Part shown: positions 35,933-43,375 of the stretch, in pieces
How positions within the stretch are numbered: position 1 is the first letter of the stretch
Layout: every line of letters begins with the position of its first letter
Assembly: GCF_023703795.1 (NCBI RefSeq)
Contig: NZ_CP098518.1
Coordinates: 2,108,001-2,172,000, forward strand
Length of the DNA stretch: 64,000 nt
DNA from: Haloplanus sp. HW8-1
GTDB lineage: Archaea > Halobacteriota > Halobacteria > Halobacteriales > Haloferacaceae
Direction of reading: 5' to 3'
The notes under the pieces: model-generated
What the model was told of the DNA's origin: nothing
Databases searched by the model: none
What the model saw: only the letters and a program-made list of their open reading frames with translations
Translations under genes and position numbers: made by a program

Positions 35933-35974
35933 GTTACCCCACAATTTGAACCAACAGCTGATTAGTGGGGTAAC
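35933..35974. repeat. 10-22-10 inverted repeat, copy 2
   Basis: GTTACCCCAC (35933-35942) and GTGGGGTAAC (35965-35974) are separated by 22 bp, as in copy 1 at 30761-30802. It lies just beyond the iterons. A lone half-site, GTGGGGTAA, is also present at 36200-36208. Confidence 0.75.
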
Positions 35975-36002
35975 TTCTACTGTCGCCATTCGTCGCTGTG
36001 AG

Positions 36003-36155
36003 TTATTCCTGAGGACTCACGACTTCGTCACAGATCGGACACTCTGCCCAGATCCCAGTCGTCCCGTCGTCTTTCTCGTATTCGACCAAGACGTGTACGC
36101 CAGAGAGCCCCTCACCACACTTCGGACAGCTTCCGAGTGGTGGATCGCCGGTCAT
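36003..36155 (-). CDS. 50-residue zinc-ribbon protein (DUF7837-like)
   Basis: From the ATG at 36155 the protein reads MTGDPPLGSCPKCGEGLSG, then VLVEYEKDDG and ECPICDEVVSP. The two CxxC knuckles around a short beta hairpin are typical of small haloarchaeal zinc-binding proteins annotated DUF7837. Longer starts exist (36182) but add no family-like sequence. Its role is unknown; related genes are common on plasmids and proviruses. Confidence 0.65.
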   Translation of the reverse strand: MTGDPPLGSCPKCGEGLSGVHVLVEYEKDDGTTGIWAECPICDEVVSPQE

Positions 36156-36309
36156 TAGGGGAGGGAAGGGAGCGTGTGACATATCCCTTCCATCCGAATG
36201 TGGGGTAATGATTGGGTGTAAGCCTTGTGTGGAATCGCATTGGCGATACACCGCTGTCGGTGAATTCAGCTCAGCCGCCACAACTAATTCCCTCGCAACT
36301 GACTTTCAG

Positions 36310-36540
36310 ATGATGAGTCTCCGGAAAGTACTCACTCGAGTACTCTTTGAGACCGACTCAACGGTCATCGTTGAGTGCCGTCACTGTGGGCTGACCGTTT
36401 CTCCGGAGATCGACTCGTGCCCAGCGTGCGGGGCGACGGATTTCTGTTGCTACGAGATACCCGAACAGGGAGTTCTGTCGCAATTCTCGGCAACTGAGAC
36501 TATTCTCTTGCTGAATATAGAGGATGGACCGGTCAGCTAG
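36310..36540 (+). CDS. small zinc-ribbon protein
   Basis: About 76 residues from the ATG at 36310 (MMSLRKVLTRVLFE). It contains VIVECRHCGLTVSPEIDSCPACGATDFCCYEI: two CxxC pairs of a zinc ribbon like those in haloarchaeal DUF7560-type proteins. A longer upstream frame is open but looks non-coding. The stop overlaps the convergent small membrane-protein gene by 4 bp. Confidence 0.65.
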   Translation: MMSLRKVLTRVLFETDSTVIVECRHCGLTVSPEIDSCPACGATDFCCYEIPEQGVLSQFSATETILLLNIEDGPVS

Positions 36541-36713
36541 TCACATAGCCAGCCACTTCGGTAAAGATAGCCGGTTATACCCGCAGTACACGCTGCTGCA
36601 AGGCCGAATGCGATTAGTCCTGTCGGGTCCGGGGCGAACAGTATACTGAGAGTGCTTCCCGTGAACAGGCCGATAATGAGGCAGAGGGCAAAACGGATGG
36701 AGGAACTGGCCAT
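36537..36713 (-). CDS. small two-helix membrane protein
   Basis: About 58 residues from the ATG at 36713. Two hydrophobic stretches, FALCLIIGLFTGSTLSILF and GLIAFGLAAACTAGITGYLY, predict a hairpin in the membrane. A TTTATATTC element on the minus strand (36734-36742) lies 25 bp before this start, which favours it over a Met six codons earlier. No family is recognised. Confidence 0.55.
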   Translation of the reverse strand: MASSSIRFALCLIIGLFTGSTLSILFAPDPTGLIAFGLAAACTAGITGYLYRSGWLCD

Positions 36714-36740
36714 GCTCAAATTTTCGGCCACGAATATAAA

Positions 36741-37006
36741 TCACTGACCGACTTGCGCTCTATATTCAGCACGACGACTGAAACCCCACAACGAATGAGA
36801 ATTTCAACGAAGTAGCCGACGTGTTGCGAAGATAGGGAATAATGCACAGGTCCGCGAGCGACCACTCGCCCCGTTGAGTGTTCTTGAGCACCCCTGTTCA
36901 CGAGTGAATAACGGCTTTCTCTCAGAGCGGCTAGAAGAATTCAGTCGCCTACGCCATTGTTCGTCTTACCGCTGATTTCTATGGGTTGTACGTCATTCTT
37001 ATCAGT
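36741..37006. other. intergenic stretch
   Basis: About 265 bp holding the upstream part of the small membrane-protein promoter and no further gene that can be supported. Confidence 0.4.
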
Positions 37007-37207
37007 ATGACCACCGGATCTGTTGACGATTTTGAGGAGATTTCGCACGCGAACGGAGACATACTCGCCGAACGCATCGAACTGCTCGATGATCTTGATG
37101 ATGAGGAGACGCTAACCGCCGATGAGGTCGGGGATAATCTCGGCATCGACCTTGGCGGCGATACCTGCACCACCGACGAGATGCGGGATCATCTCGATAT
37201 TTCTTGA
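37007..37207 (+). CDS. short acidic hypothetical protein
   Basis: A 66-residue acidic protein (MTTGSVDDFEEISHANGDIL, ending RDHLDIS). It is almost free of hydrophobic core except in the middle (LAERIELLDDLDD). The gene is convergent with a MazF-like toxin gene, 12 bp from its stop. No family is recognised; an antitoxin role is possible but unsupported by motif. Confidence 0.5.
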   Translation: MTTGSVDDFEEISHANGDILAERIELLDDLDDEETLTADEVGDNLGIDLGGDTCTTDEMRDHLDIS

Positions 37208-37219
37208 TTGCCTGAACCT

Positions 37220-37555
37220 CTATCGGACGCCTAAATACTTCGCCGCCTCCTCCGCGATCTTTTCGGTTGTCGCCTCGACGAGACGCCCCTCCTCTTTTTG
37301 AATATCCGCGTGGCGGATCGAGACGACCGTCCACGGGTTCACATAGGTCTCGCGTGGAAGGCCGCCGGCCGCGAAATCGTCCTCGCCAAGCGGGATCGCA
37401 ACCGCCCTCGGCGTCGTCGTGCCCGCGGCGTAGAGACCCTCCTCGTCGCTGAACGGGTGCGTGTCGTCGTTCAGGCAAACATACGGCCGGTAGTCGTGAT
37501 CGGCGAGGAGATCAGGACCCTTCACCACTGCGCCGCGAGTGTATCCGTCGGTCAT
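37220..37555 (-). CDS. PemK/MazF-like toxin
   Basis: A 111-residue protein. The pattern GAVVKGPDLLADHDYRPYVCLND, then RAVAIPLGEDDF and YVNPWTVVSIRHADI, matches the PemK/MazF beta-barrel of ribosome-independent mRNA interferases, including the P-Y-V strand and the W-T-V-V-S strand. Its start overlaps the upstream winged-helix gene by 4 bp, as expected for a toxin placed behind its antitoxin. RNA cleavage is inferred from family. Confidence 0.72.
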   Translation of the reverse strand: MTDGYTRGAVVKGPDLLADHDYRPYVCLNDDTHPFSDEEGLYAAGTTTPRAVAIPLGEDDFAAGGLPRETYVNPWTVVSIRHADIQKEEGRLVEATTEKIAEEAAKYLGVR

Positions 37556-37869
37556 TCCTCGCCGTAGTAGTCGTCTGTCGTCGACGACGAACTCGCACCC
37601 ATCTGAGCAGCGTACGAGGCGAGGCGGTCGTCCTCAGCGATCGCCCAGTACCGGCCACGGTGCCGGACGAGCCCCCGGTCCTCGAGACGGGACAGAGCCC
37701 CGCCAACGCTCCCGCGCTTGATCCCTGTCTCCTCGTGGAGTTCGGTCTGTGTGAACGCTTGGTCGCTGTGCTCGGCGAGGAACTGCAGAATCTGGTATGG
37801 TTGTGTGCCTTCTTGGAGATCGAGGACCTCGGCGGGCTCGTCATCGAACCGATCGATACTGATGGGCAT
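37552..37869 (-). CDS. winged-helix antitoxin/regulator of the MazF-like pair
   Basis: A 105-residue protein. A winged helix occupies residues 20-80: YQILQFLAEHSDQAFTQTEL, GIKRGSVGGALSRLEDRGLV and the wing RHRGRYWAI. The acidic C-terminal tail (SSSTTDDYYGEE) could occupy the toxin surface. In haloarchaea such MarR-like proteins commonly precede MazF-like toxins. It is first in the operon and has tandem repeats right before its start, so it probably represses itself. Confidence 0.72.
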   Translation of the reverse strand: MPISIDRFDDEPAEVLDLQEGTQPYQILQFLAEHSDQAFTQTELHEETGIKRGSVGGALSRLEDRGLVRHRGRYWAIAEDDRLASYAAQMGASSSSTTDDYYGEE

Positions 37870-37870
37870 A

Positions 37871-37900
37871 CGTAATAGAACGTAATAGATCGAAATAAGT
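37871..37900 (-). promoter_or_regulatory. tandem 10-bp repeats, putative antitoxin operator
   Basis: CGTAATAGAA (37871-37880) and CGTAATAGAT (37881-37890) are followed by the weaker CGAAATAAGT (37891-37900). They begin 2 bp upstream of the antitoxin start and include TATT-type sequence on the minus strand. Tandem helical repeats of 10 bp would let antitoxin molecules bind side by side on one face. Confidence 0.5.
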
Positions 37901-38010
37901 CTATGGGAGAGACATATCGGGTCCGTTCTCTTCGGAATGAGGGAAACATCCAGTAGCCGTTAATTTGCGAACGACAGAAAACGTGCACGTGATTATTTCA
38001 TAAAAAAGAG

Positions 38011-39072
38011 GGCATCATAGAACTCGTCTCACACCGTAATAATCGTACTTCCCGGATTGTCTCTACGTTCGTAGTTGGTGATAGCGACGACGAGCCGAAG
38101 GCACAGTACGAGGAACACCTGCGCTCGTGCGTGGACGCGGCCTCGGGTGTGGGTTCGCCCGAGGCCGCAGTCCTTGACTGATTCGTTGGTTCGTTCAACT
38201 CCAGTACGGCGGTTGTACGTCTCGTCTAGCGTCGATTGCTTCAGTTGAACGTCCTCGCTGTGTTTCTCGATGCGATCTTCGACCCTGTACTCGATGTATT
38301 TCGGGTCGTCGGTGTTTCGCGCGTTGTAGGCAGCGACTGGCACGACCCCTGCGGCCAACAGGTGGTCGTGCCAGTCGAGCGTGTCGTAGGCGCTGTCACC
38401 GACCATCCATATCGGCTGAGCGACGGCGAGCGCGTCACGCGTGACGCGCATCGCTGTCTCCTCTGGCGCTTGCTTACTCTCTGTAAACTCTGCTGCTATC
38501 GGGATCTTTTGCCCAGTCGAGACGATTGTGCAACCGTAGCCGTAGTAGTACTCGTCGTCGGTTGGATCGTAGCACTTCGACGCGTCTTGATCGGCGGGCA
38601 TCGCTCTCACGTCAGTTGAATCGACACAGTAGGTCAAGTCGAGCAGACCGCGTCGGGCGGCCTGCTCGACGAGTCGGTCAAAGACCTCGTCAACGACGTG
38701 TTCGAGGTCGGTGAGAAAGCGATCGACCGCGTCTCTCGACGGCGGTCGATCGAAGCCACAGCTCAGCCAAACGACCGTGTTCCGAAGCTCTCGTTCAACG
38801 GGACGAATCCCGCAGATGTCGTGGTAGTAGCAGTGGAGGAACCCACGCATCAACTCTGGTGGTTCATGCTCTCGTGTTCGCCCCGTCTCCGCCGGGGCGA
38901 ACACGTCGAACTCAAGCGACTCGAACTCAAGGGACTCGAATAGTGCCAGCGTCTCGGTAGCCACGACATTGAAGAACTCGTCGATAGAAGCCTCTCCTTG
39001 CAGGGTTTGGGAACTCGTAGACACAGTTTCCACACCCTGCCTCCTCGCGTGTGACTGTTTCTATGACGCTCT
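38011..39072. mobile_element. insertion sequence with IS4/IS5-type transposase, about 1.06 kb
   Basis: Imperfect inverted ends: CATAGAACTCGTCTCACAC at 38015-38033 and, reversed, the complement of GTGTGACTGTTTCTATG at 39049-39065. They share CATAGAA and a GTC..CACAC block. Almost the whole interior is one transposase gene. Together with the IS at 25454-26392 it brackets the accessory island. Confidence 0.7.
38029..39033 (-). CDS. DDE transposase (IS4/IS5-type)
   Basis: A 334-residue protein. Candidate catalytic triad: Asp in YCVDSTDVRAM, Asp in MVGDSAYDTLDW, Glu in RTGVERTNESVKDCGL. The C-terminus has the Tyr/Asn-rich ITNYERRDNPG typical of haloarchaeal IS transposases. A palindromic Leu/Glu/Phe-rich segment (LFESLEFESLEFDVF) contains a short internal duplication. 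The frame is open end to end, so it may be active. Confidence 0.85.
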   Translation of the reverse strand: METVSTSSQTLQGEASIDEFFNVVATETLALFESLEFESLEFDVFAPAETGRTREHEPPELMRGFLHCYYHDICGIRPVERELRNTVVWLSCGFDRPPSRDAVDRFLTDLEHVVDEVFDRLVEQAARRGLLDLTYCVDSTDVRAMPADQDASKCYDPTDDEYYYGYGCTIVSTGQKIPIAAEFTESKQAPEETAMRVTRDALAVAQPIWMVGDSAYDTLDWHDHLLAAGVVPVAAYNARNTDDPKYIEYRVEDRIEKHSEDVQLKQSTLDETYNRRTGVERTNESVKDCGLGRTHTRGRVHARAQVFLVLCLRLVVAITNYERRDNPGSTIITV

Positions 39073-39198
39073 CTCGAAGAAGTATTCAATACTCAGTCGA
39101 TACGTCCACTCAGGTCGATGGACTCCGGATACTCCTATCGTGATCCACAAACCCAGGCCCGTCTGGTGTGCCTGCCCAACGTTCGAGGTACTGGTGAT
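39073..39198. other. IS flank and operon 3' end
   Basis: About 125 bp between the IS right end and the kinase stop codon. No gene is visible. The short plus-strand frames overlap the kinase gene and are its shadows. Confidence 0.4.
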
Positions 39199-41496
39199 TT
39201 ATGCGGATGTTTTCTCACGCTTGTTCCGTTCAGAGAGATTCCGGAAGATGCCGTAGACGACAGGCCCATCGGGAAGCGATACCGTATCGACAGCGATTTC
39301 GATAGGAATGGTTTCACCGTCGGCGATCACCAGTTTCGGCTGCGAGCCATCCGGTAGCGTTTGGATTGTCGTTCGTTCGCCTTTAGCCCGCTTGAACCCT
39401 TTGCGGTACAGTTCGGCGTCCTCGGTTGGATGGAGTGAACTCTGGTGGCGGCCAATGATCTGATCGCGCGGTTCCCCGAGTAGCGTTTCGGCAGCGTCGT
39501 TTAGCTCGACGATTTCTCCCGTCTCGGCTTCCGCAACGAACACCGGATCCGGAGCCGCCGCAAGCAACGTTTCATACCGCTCTTTTTGTGCCGCCAACTC
39601 CCGGTCGCGCTCTTTGCGTTCGGTGATGTCGCGCCCCTCTGGAATCAATAGCGTAACGTTGTCTTCGTCATCGGTAATTGGTCGAATCGAAAAATCGATA
39701 ATGACCGCGCCCTCATCACCTTGCACTTCGACCTCATACCGGACGAACTCGCCCGTTGCGGCACGATTGACCGCATCCTGTAACTCTTGTTGAGTAGCGT
39801 CGTCGATCTGCCACCAATCCGCCTCCCAAAACGGCTTGCCGATAACGTCCTCCCGGTCAAGACCTCCGAAGTTGAGAGCTGTCTCGTTAGCCTCAAGAAC
39901 GGTCCCGTCAGGATCTAACAATCCGATAAACTGATATGTCTGATTGAAGATTGCGTTGTAGCGACGTTCGCGTTCCTTGCGTTCGGTGATATCCCGACCG
40001 ACGACGAGATGCTCGCCAGGGACAATATTGGCCTTCCCCGAGTATTCGACGGTGTGTTCCACTCCATCAGCATCAACGACGGTGATGTTGCCGTGGGTGG
40101 CTCCAGTGCCCGGGAAATCACCCATTTCGGCGTCGAAATCGAACGCATCAGGAACTAACTCGGTGAATGACCGACCGACCAACTCCTCCCAATCCAGCTC
40201 AAAAAGCGTCTCTGCCGCCCTATTGCCGTTCAAGATTTTGGCGTCGTCATTGAGAATGAGTATCGCGTCGTTTGCTTCTTCGAAGGCCGCCTGAAACCGG
40301 TCACGTCCCCGTGTGGCATCAGGGAGCTGTTGTTTCGGACTAAGGTTGGGGATTCGTGGGACCGAAAGCGTGATGGTCGTCCCGTCTTCCGTGACTGTCG
40401 TATCGATAGTCCCATCGTGGCCCGTCACGATCCAGTGGACCAGCCACAGCCCCAATCCGCTTCCATGGGAGAGCGGCGTTTCTTCTCCAGTAGTCAGTAC
40501 CCCAGCTTCCATATCGGGGAGTCCGGGTCCGTCGTCGGCGATCCGAATCTCGATAGCATTCGGCACGGTGTCGATGGTCACCGAGACAGTCGGGGTTTCA
40601 TCGCTGTGCTCGGTGGCGTTTTCGAGTAGTTCTCTGATGGCCCGCTCGAAGCTCGGCAGCAGGGCTACACTGATGTCTTTGTCGTATTCGACGGAAAGTG
40701 ACGCCTGCGGCTGTTCTTGTGCGACCGTCTCGACGACATCCTCAACGAGCGTGCCAACCGCGGTGGGCTGGCATTTGGTGTCAGACGTGACGATCTGTTC
40801 CAGTTCACGGGCTTTCTCGCTCAGATCGATGAGGGAATCGATATATTCGAAAGTGGTTTCGATAACGGCTTGATCCGGCAGTTGCTCGGTTAGCTGTCGT
40901 ATGTTTCCTCGAACGACGCTGATGTCGTTCCGGAGGTTGTGTCGAAGCACTCGGTTGAGAACGGCAGCGAGATTGGATTGACTCGTGAGTTCGGCCTTGA
41001 CATGCTCGCGTTCGCGTTCGCGTTCGAGCAACCGTGTGAGGTGCTCGGCAAACAGCGTCTCGATATCGCTGAACGGCTCAGAGCGGGGGTCGTCAGCGAC
41101 GAAACAGACCGTCCCGTAGAGGGTCGCGTTGACGATGAGTGGAATCCCGAGGTAGGTGTCGTGGTTGCGGGTCTGGAGTGCCGGGTCGTCGGTCCACCCC
41201 TGGGCGGACGCATCGTGGAGTGCGTAGTGAGTCTCTGTCGTGATAGTCTCACGACAGTACGTATCTTCAAGCGAACATCGTAGTCCGGCAGGAAACTGCT
41301 CAGTATCGGTCGTGATGACTACCTCCCAGTCTTCAATTTCGCTGTCGATCCGAGTGAGATATCCATAATCCAGATCGAGATACTCCACCCCGACTTCCAG
41401 GACTTCACGGGCTTTTTTATCGAACGGAACCTCCTTTCGCACGATGGAGTGTAGTTGCTGTCTGGTTTCTGTCGGTGGGACTGTCGTCTCCGCCAT
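39199..41496 (-). CDS. GAF-HisKA-HATPase sensor kinase with three C-terminal PAS domains
   Basis: A 765-residue cytosolic sensor kinase. In order: GAF (residues ~10-165, with EDTYCRETI), a histidine-kinase core with H-box RVLRHNLRNDISVVRG and HATPase motifs ENATEH, DDGPGLPD and GSGLGLWLV (to ~385), then three PAS/PAC units, each ending in a DITERKERE-type linker or FRNLSERN. Having PAS domains after rather than before the kinase core is unusual. It follows the receiver-PAS gene directly, start against stop, so the two are probably one signalling pair. The stimulus is unknown. Confidence 0.85.
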   Translation of the reverse strand: MAETTVPPTETRQQLHSIVRKEVPFDKKAREVLEVGVEYLDLDYGYLTRIDSEIEDWEVVITTDTEQFPAGLRCSLEDTYCRETITTETHYALHDASAQGWTDDPALQTRNHDTYLGIPLIVNATLYGTVCFVADDPRSEPFSDIETLFAEHLTRLLEREREREHVKAELTSQSNLAAVLNRVLRHNLRNDISVVRGNIRQLTEQLPDQAVIETTFEYIDSLIDLSEKARELEQIVTSDTKCQPTAVGTLVEDVVETVAQEQPQASLSVEYDKDISVALLPSFERAIRELLENATEHSDETPTVSVTIDTVPNAIEIRIADDGPGLPDMEAGVLTTGEETPLSHGSGLGLWLVHWIVTGHDGTIDTTVTEDGTTITLSVPRIPNLSPKQQLPDATRGRDRFQAAFEEANDAILILNDDAKILNGNRAAETLFELDWEELVGRSFTELVPDAFDFDAEMGDFPGTGATHGNITVVDADGVEHTVEYSGKANIVPGEHLVVGRDITERKERERRYNAIFNQTYQFIGLLDPDGTVLEANETALNFGGLDREDVIGKPFWEADWWQIDDATQQELQDAVNRAATGEFVRYEVEVQGDEGAVIIDFSIRPITDDEDNVTLLIPEGRDITERKERDRELAAQKERYETLLAAAPDPVFVAEAETGEIVELNDAAETLLGEPRDQIIGRHQSSLHPTEDAELYRKGFKRAKGERTTIQTLPDGSQPKLVIADGETIPIEIAVDTVSLPDGPVVYGIFRNLSERNKREKTSA

Positions 41497-42774
41497 TCAG
41501 TGCTCACCTCTCTGATGTGTGTGTCTTTGACTCTCGGCTGGTCGCTCTATACTGTCAAACAAATCAGATTGCGATTGAGCTGTTCGACCCGCTTCTCGGA
41601 GACTGTCGCGTTCCCCTCTGCCTTCGACTCGTTCGGTAATGTCTCTATTGACAGCAACAAAGTCAGTTATTTCTCCCGTCTCGTCAGTTACCGGTGTAAT
41701 CGTTTGATTGATAACATACCGGTCGCCGCCTTTCGTCGCATTGACTAATTCACCCTCCCACGTGTCTCCGGCGAGGATCGTCTCCCACAGTTCCTCGTAG
41801 AATTCCTCGTCGTGTTCGCCGGATTTGAGGATTTGCGGTGTCCGACCAATCGCTTCTTCGGCAGTGTATCCGGTGGTTGTTTCGAAGGCCGGATTGACGT
41901 ATTCGATGGTCCCGTCAGCGTCAGTAATATACACCGAATGCGATGTGGCCTCGATTGCTTGCTTGAACTGGCGAAGCTCACGTTCGCGTTCGTGGCGTTC
42001 AGTTATATCAATTGCCACACCGGTGACAGTACCGACGCCCCCATCCTCGTCGAACACGGGATTGTACGTCGTCTGGTAGACAGCATCAGCGATTTCGTGT
42101 GTTGCCGTCGTCTGTGCCCCCTTGAGGGCACTCTCGGCTGCAGCGATAATATCGGGATTGTCAGCAAATACGTCGAAGACAGACTCGCCAACCAGTTCGC
42201 CGGGCAGAAACCCCAGTGTACTCAGAGCCTTGCCCCGGGACAGCGTGAACACGCCGTCTGCATCGAATGCAAAGGAGATGAGCGGACTGTGTGAGAGGAC
42301 AGTATCGAGTTCCTCGGTCTGTTGGGTGAGTTTGTCATGGACACGTTCTTTTTCGACGCTATTTATAATCCGGTTGGCGAGGACAGTGAACTGGTCGGTG
42401 CCGGACTCCTTCTGGAGATAGTCGGTCACACCGGCCGAAATAGCGTCGCTGGCGACTTCTTCGGACCCTCTGCCGGTAAAGAGAATAAACGGGAGGTCCG
42501 GATAGGACTCACGGACAGCTGTGAGAAATTCGATCCCATCCATGCCAGGCATGTTATAATCGCTGACGATACAGTCAATATCGTCGCCGAGACGCTCACT
42601 TCCCTTCGCTGCGCTGGGCGCTTTCTCGACGCTGATCCGGTCTGTCTCCCTTTCGAGACACGTCACAGCCAGGTCAGCGAAGCCAGGGTCGTCCTCGACG
42701 TGAAGTACCTGGATCTGCTCGGGGCGACTCCCGTTCTTCGACCGTCCATTGGTGTGAGTTTGTTTGCGTGACAT
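41497..42774 (-). CDS. response regulator with two PAS domains
   Basis: A 425-residue protein. The receiver domain (about residues 20-140) has the acidic pair in HVEDDPGF, the phospho-acceptor Asp in CIVSDYNMPGMDG, and Lys in DYLQKES. Two PAS/PAC units follow (TVLSHSPLISFAFDADG and FETTTGYTAEEAIGRTP). There is no output DNA-binding domain, so it may relay phosphate or scaffold the kinase next to it. The start at 42774 (MSRKQTHTNG) is chosen over a Met five codons earlier. The C-terminus after the last PAS is Gln/Arg/Glu-rich. Confidence 0.83.
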   Translation of the reverse strand: MSRKQTHTNGRSKNGSRPEQIQVLHVEDDPGFADLAVTCLERETDRISVEKAPSAAKGSERLGDDIDCIVSDYNMPGMDGIEFLTAVRESYPDLPFILFTGRGSEEVASDAISAGVTDYLQKESGTDQFTVLANRIINSVEKERVHDKLTQQTEELDTVLSHSPLISFAFDADGVFTLSRGKALSTLGFLPGELVGESVFDVFADNPDIIAAAESALKGAQTTATHEIADAVYQTTYNPVFDEDGGVGTVTGVAIDITERHERERELRQFKQAIEATSHSVYITDADGTIEYVNPAFETTTGYTAEEAIGRTPQILKSGEHDEEFYEELWETILAGDTWEGELVNATKGGDRYVINQTITPVTDETGEITDFVAVNRDITERVEGRGERDSLREAGRTAQSQSDLFDSIERPAESQRHTHQRGEH

Positions 42775-42808
42775 TATCTCTCTTCTCACCGCAGGTTATC
42801 GGTCCATC

Positions 42809-43254
42809 TCAGGCGGTGAACTCCAGTGGGTTGAGCCAGAGCGTGAACCCATCGTCGTCTGTGATGAGTCCGCGCAGGAGGTCAGTGTCACCGACACTGT
42901 CGGTGTCCAAGGTCTCCTCAGTCACCTCGGTCACTTCGTGGACATCCGAGACGAGCCAGCCGGTTGCCCCTCCGTGCCGACGGTGTCCGAATCGAGGACG
43001 ACGATGCGACCGTTCGACCGACCTCCATCGGCACTTACCGCGTTCGATCTGTCGAGGAGTGCGGAGAGATCGACGATGGTCGTCGTCTGCCCCCGGAGAT
43101 CCATCATCCCTGCGACGTGGGCAGCATCGCTCGGTGTGGTCGTCAACTCGCCGGCTCTGACGATCTCGGCCACGTACGTGATGTCAACACAGCAGGTTTT
43201 CTCACCTAACCGAAACGTCAGCACCTGCGTCCCGGTGTCCGCTGTGGTCGCCAT
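42809..43254 (-). pseudogene. cheW: CheW-like chemotaxis coupling protein, frameshifted
   Basis: From 43254 the frame reads TQVLTFRLGEKTCCVDITYVA and MMDLRGQTTTIVDLSALLD, clear CheW sequence, then breaks at GQPAG near 42960. Continuing in another frame gives WLVSDVHEVTEVTEETL and GLITDDDGFTLWLNPLEF up to a stop at 42809, which is the normal CheW C-terminus. A lost GGCT unit in a GGCT repeat would account for the break. CheW links transducers to CheA; this copy would end truncated unless the shift is reversed. It follows the transducer gene by about 120 bp. Confidence 0.82.
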
Positions 43255-43375
43255 CAGGCACTCACCCTCCCATCCGGCGGCAGTGACGACACACCCGGCT
43301 GGCTCGGCCAGCGCGTGGGTGACCACGTGATGACGTCCCTCGACGTGGGTGTGGGCCCCGAGTGGACAGTCCCAA

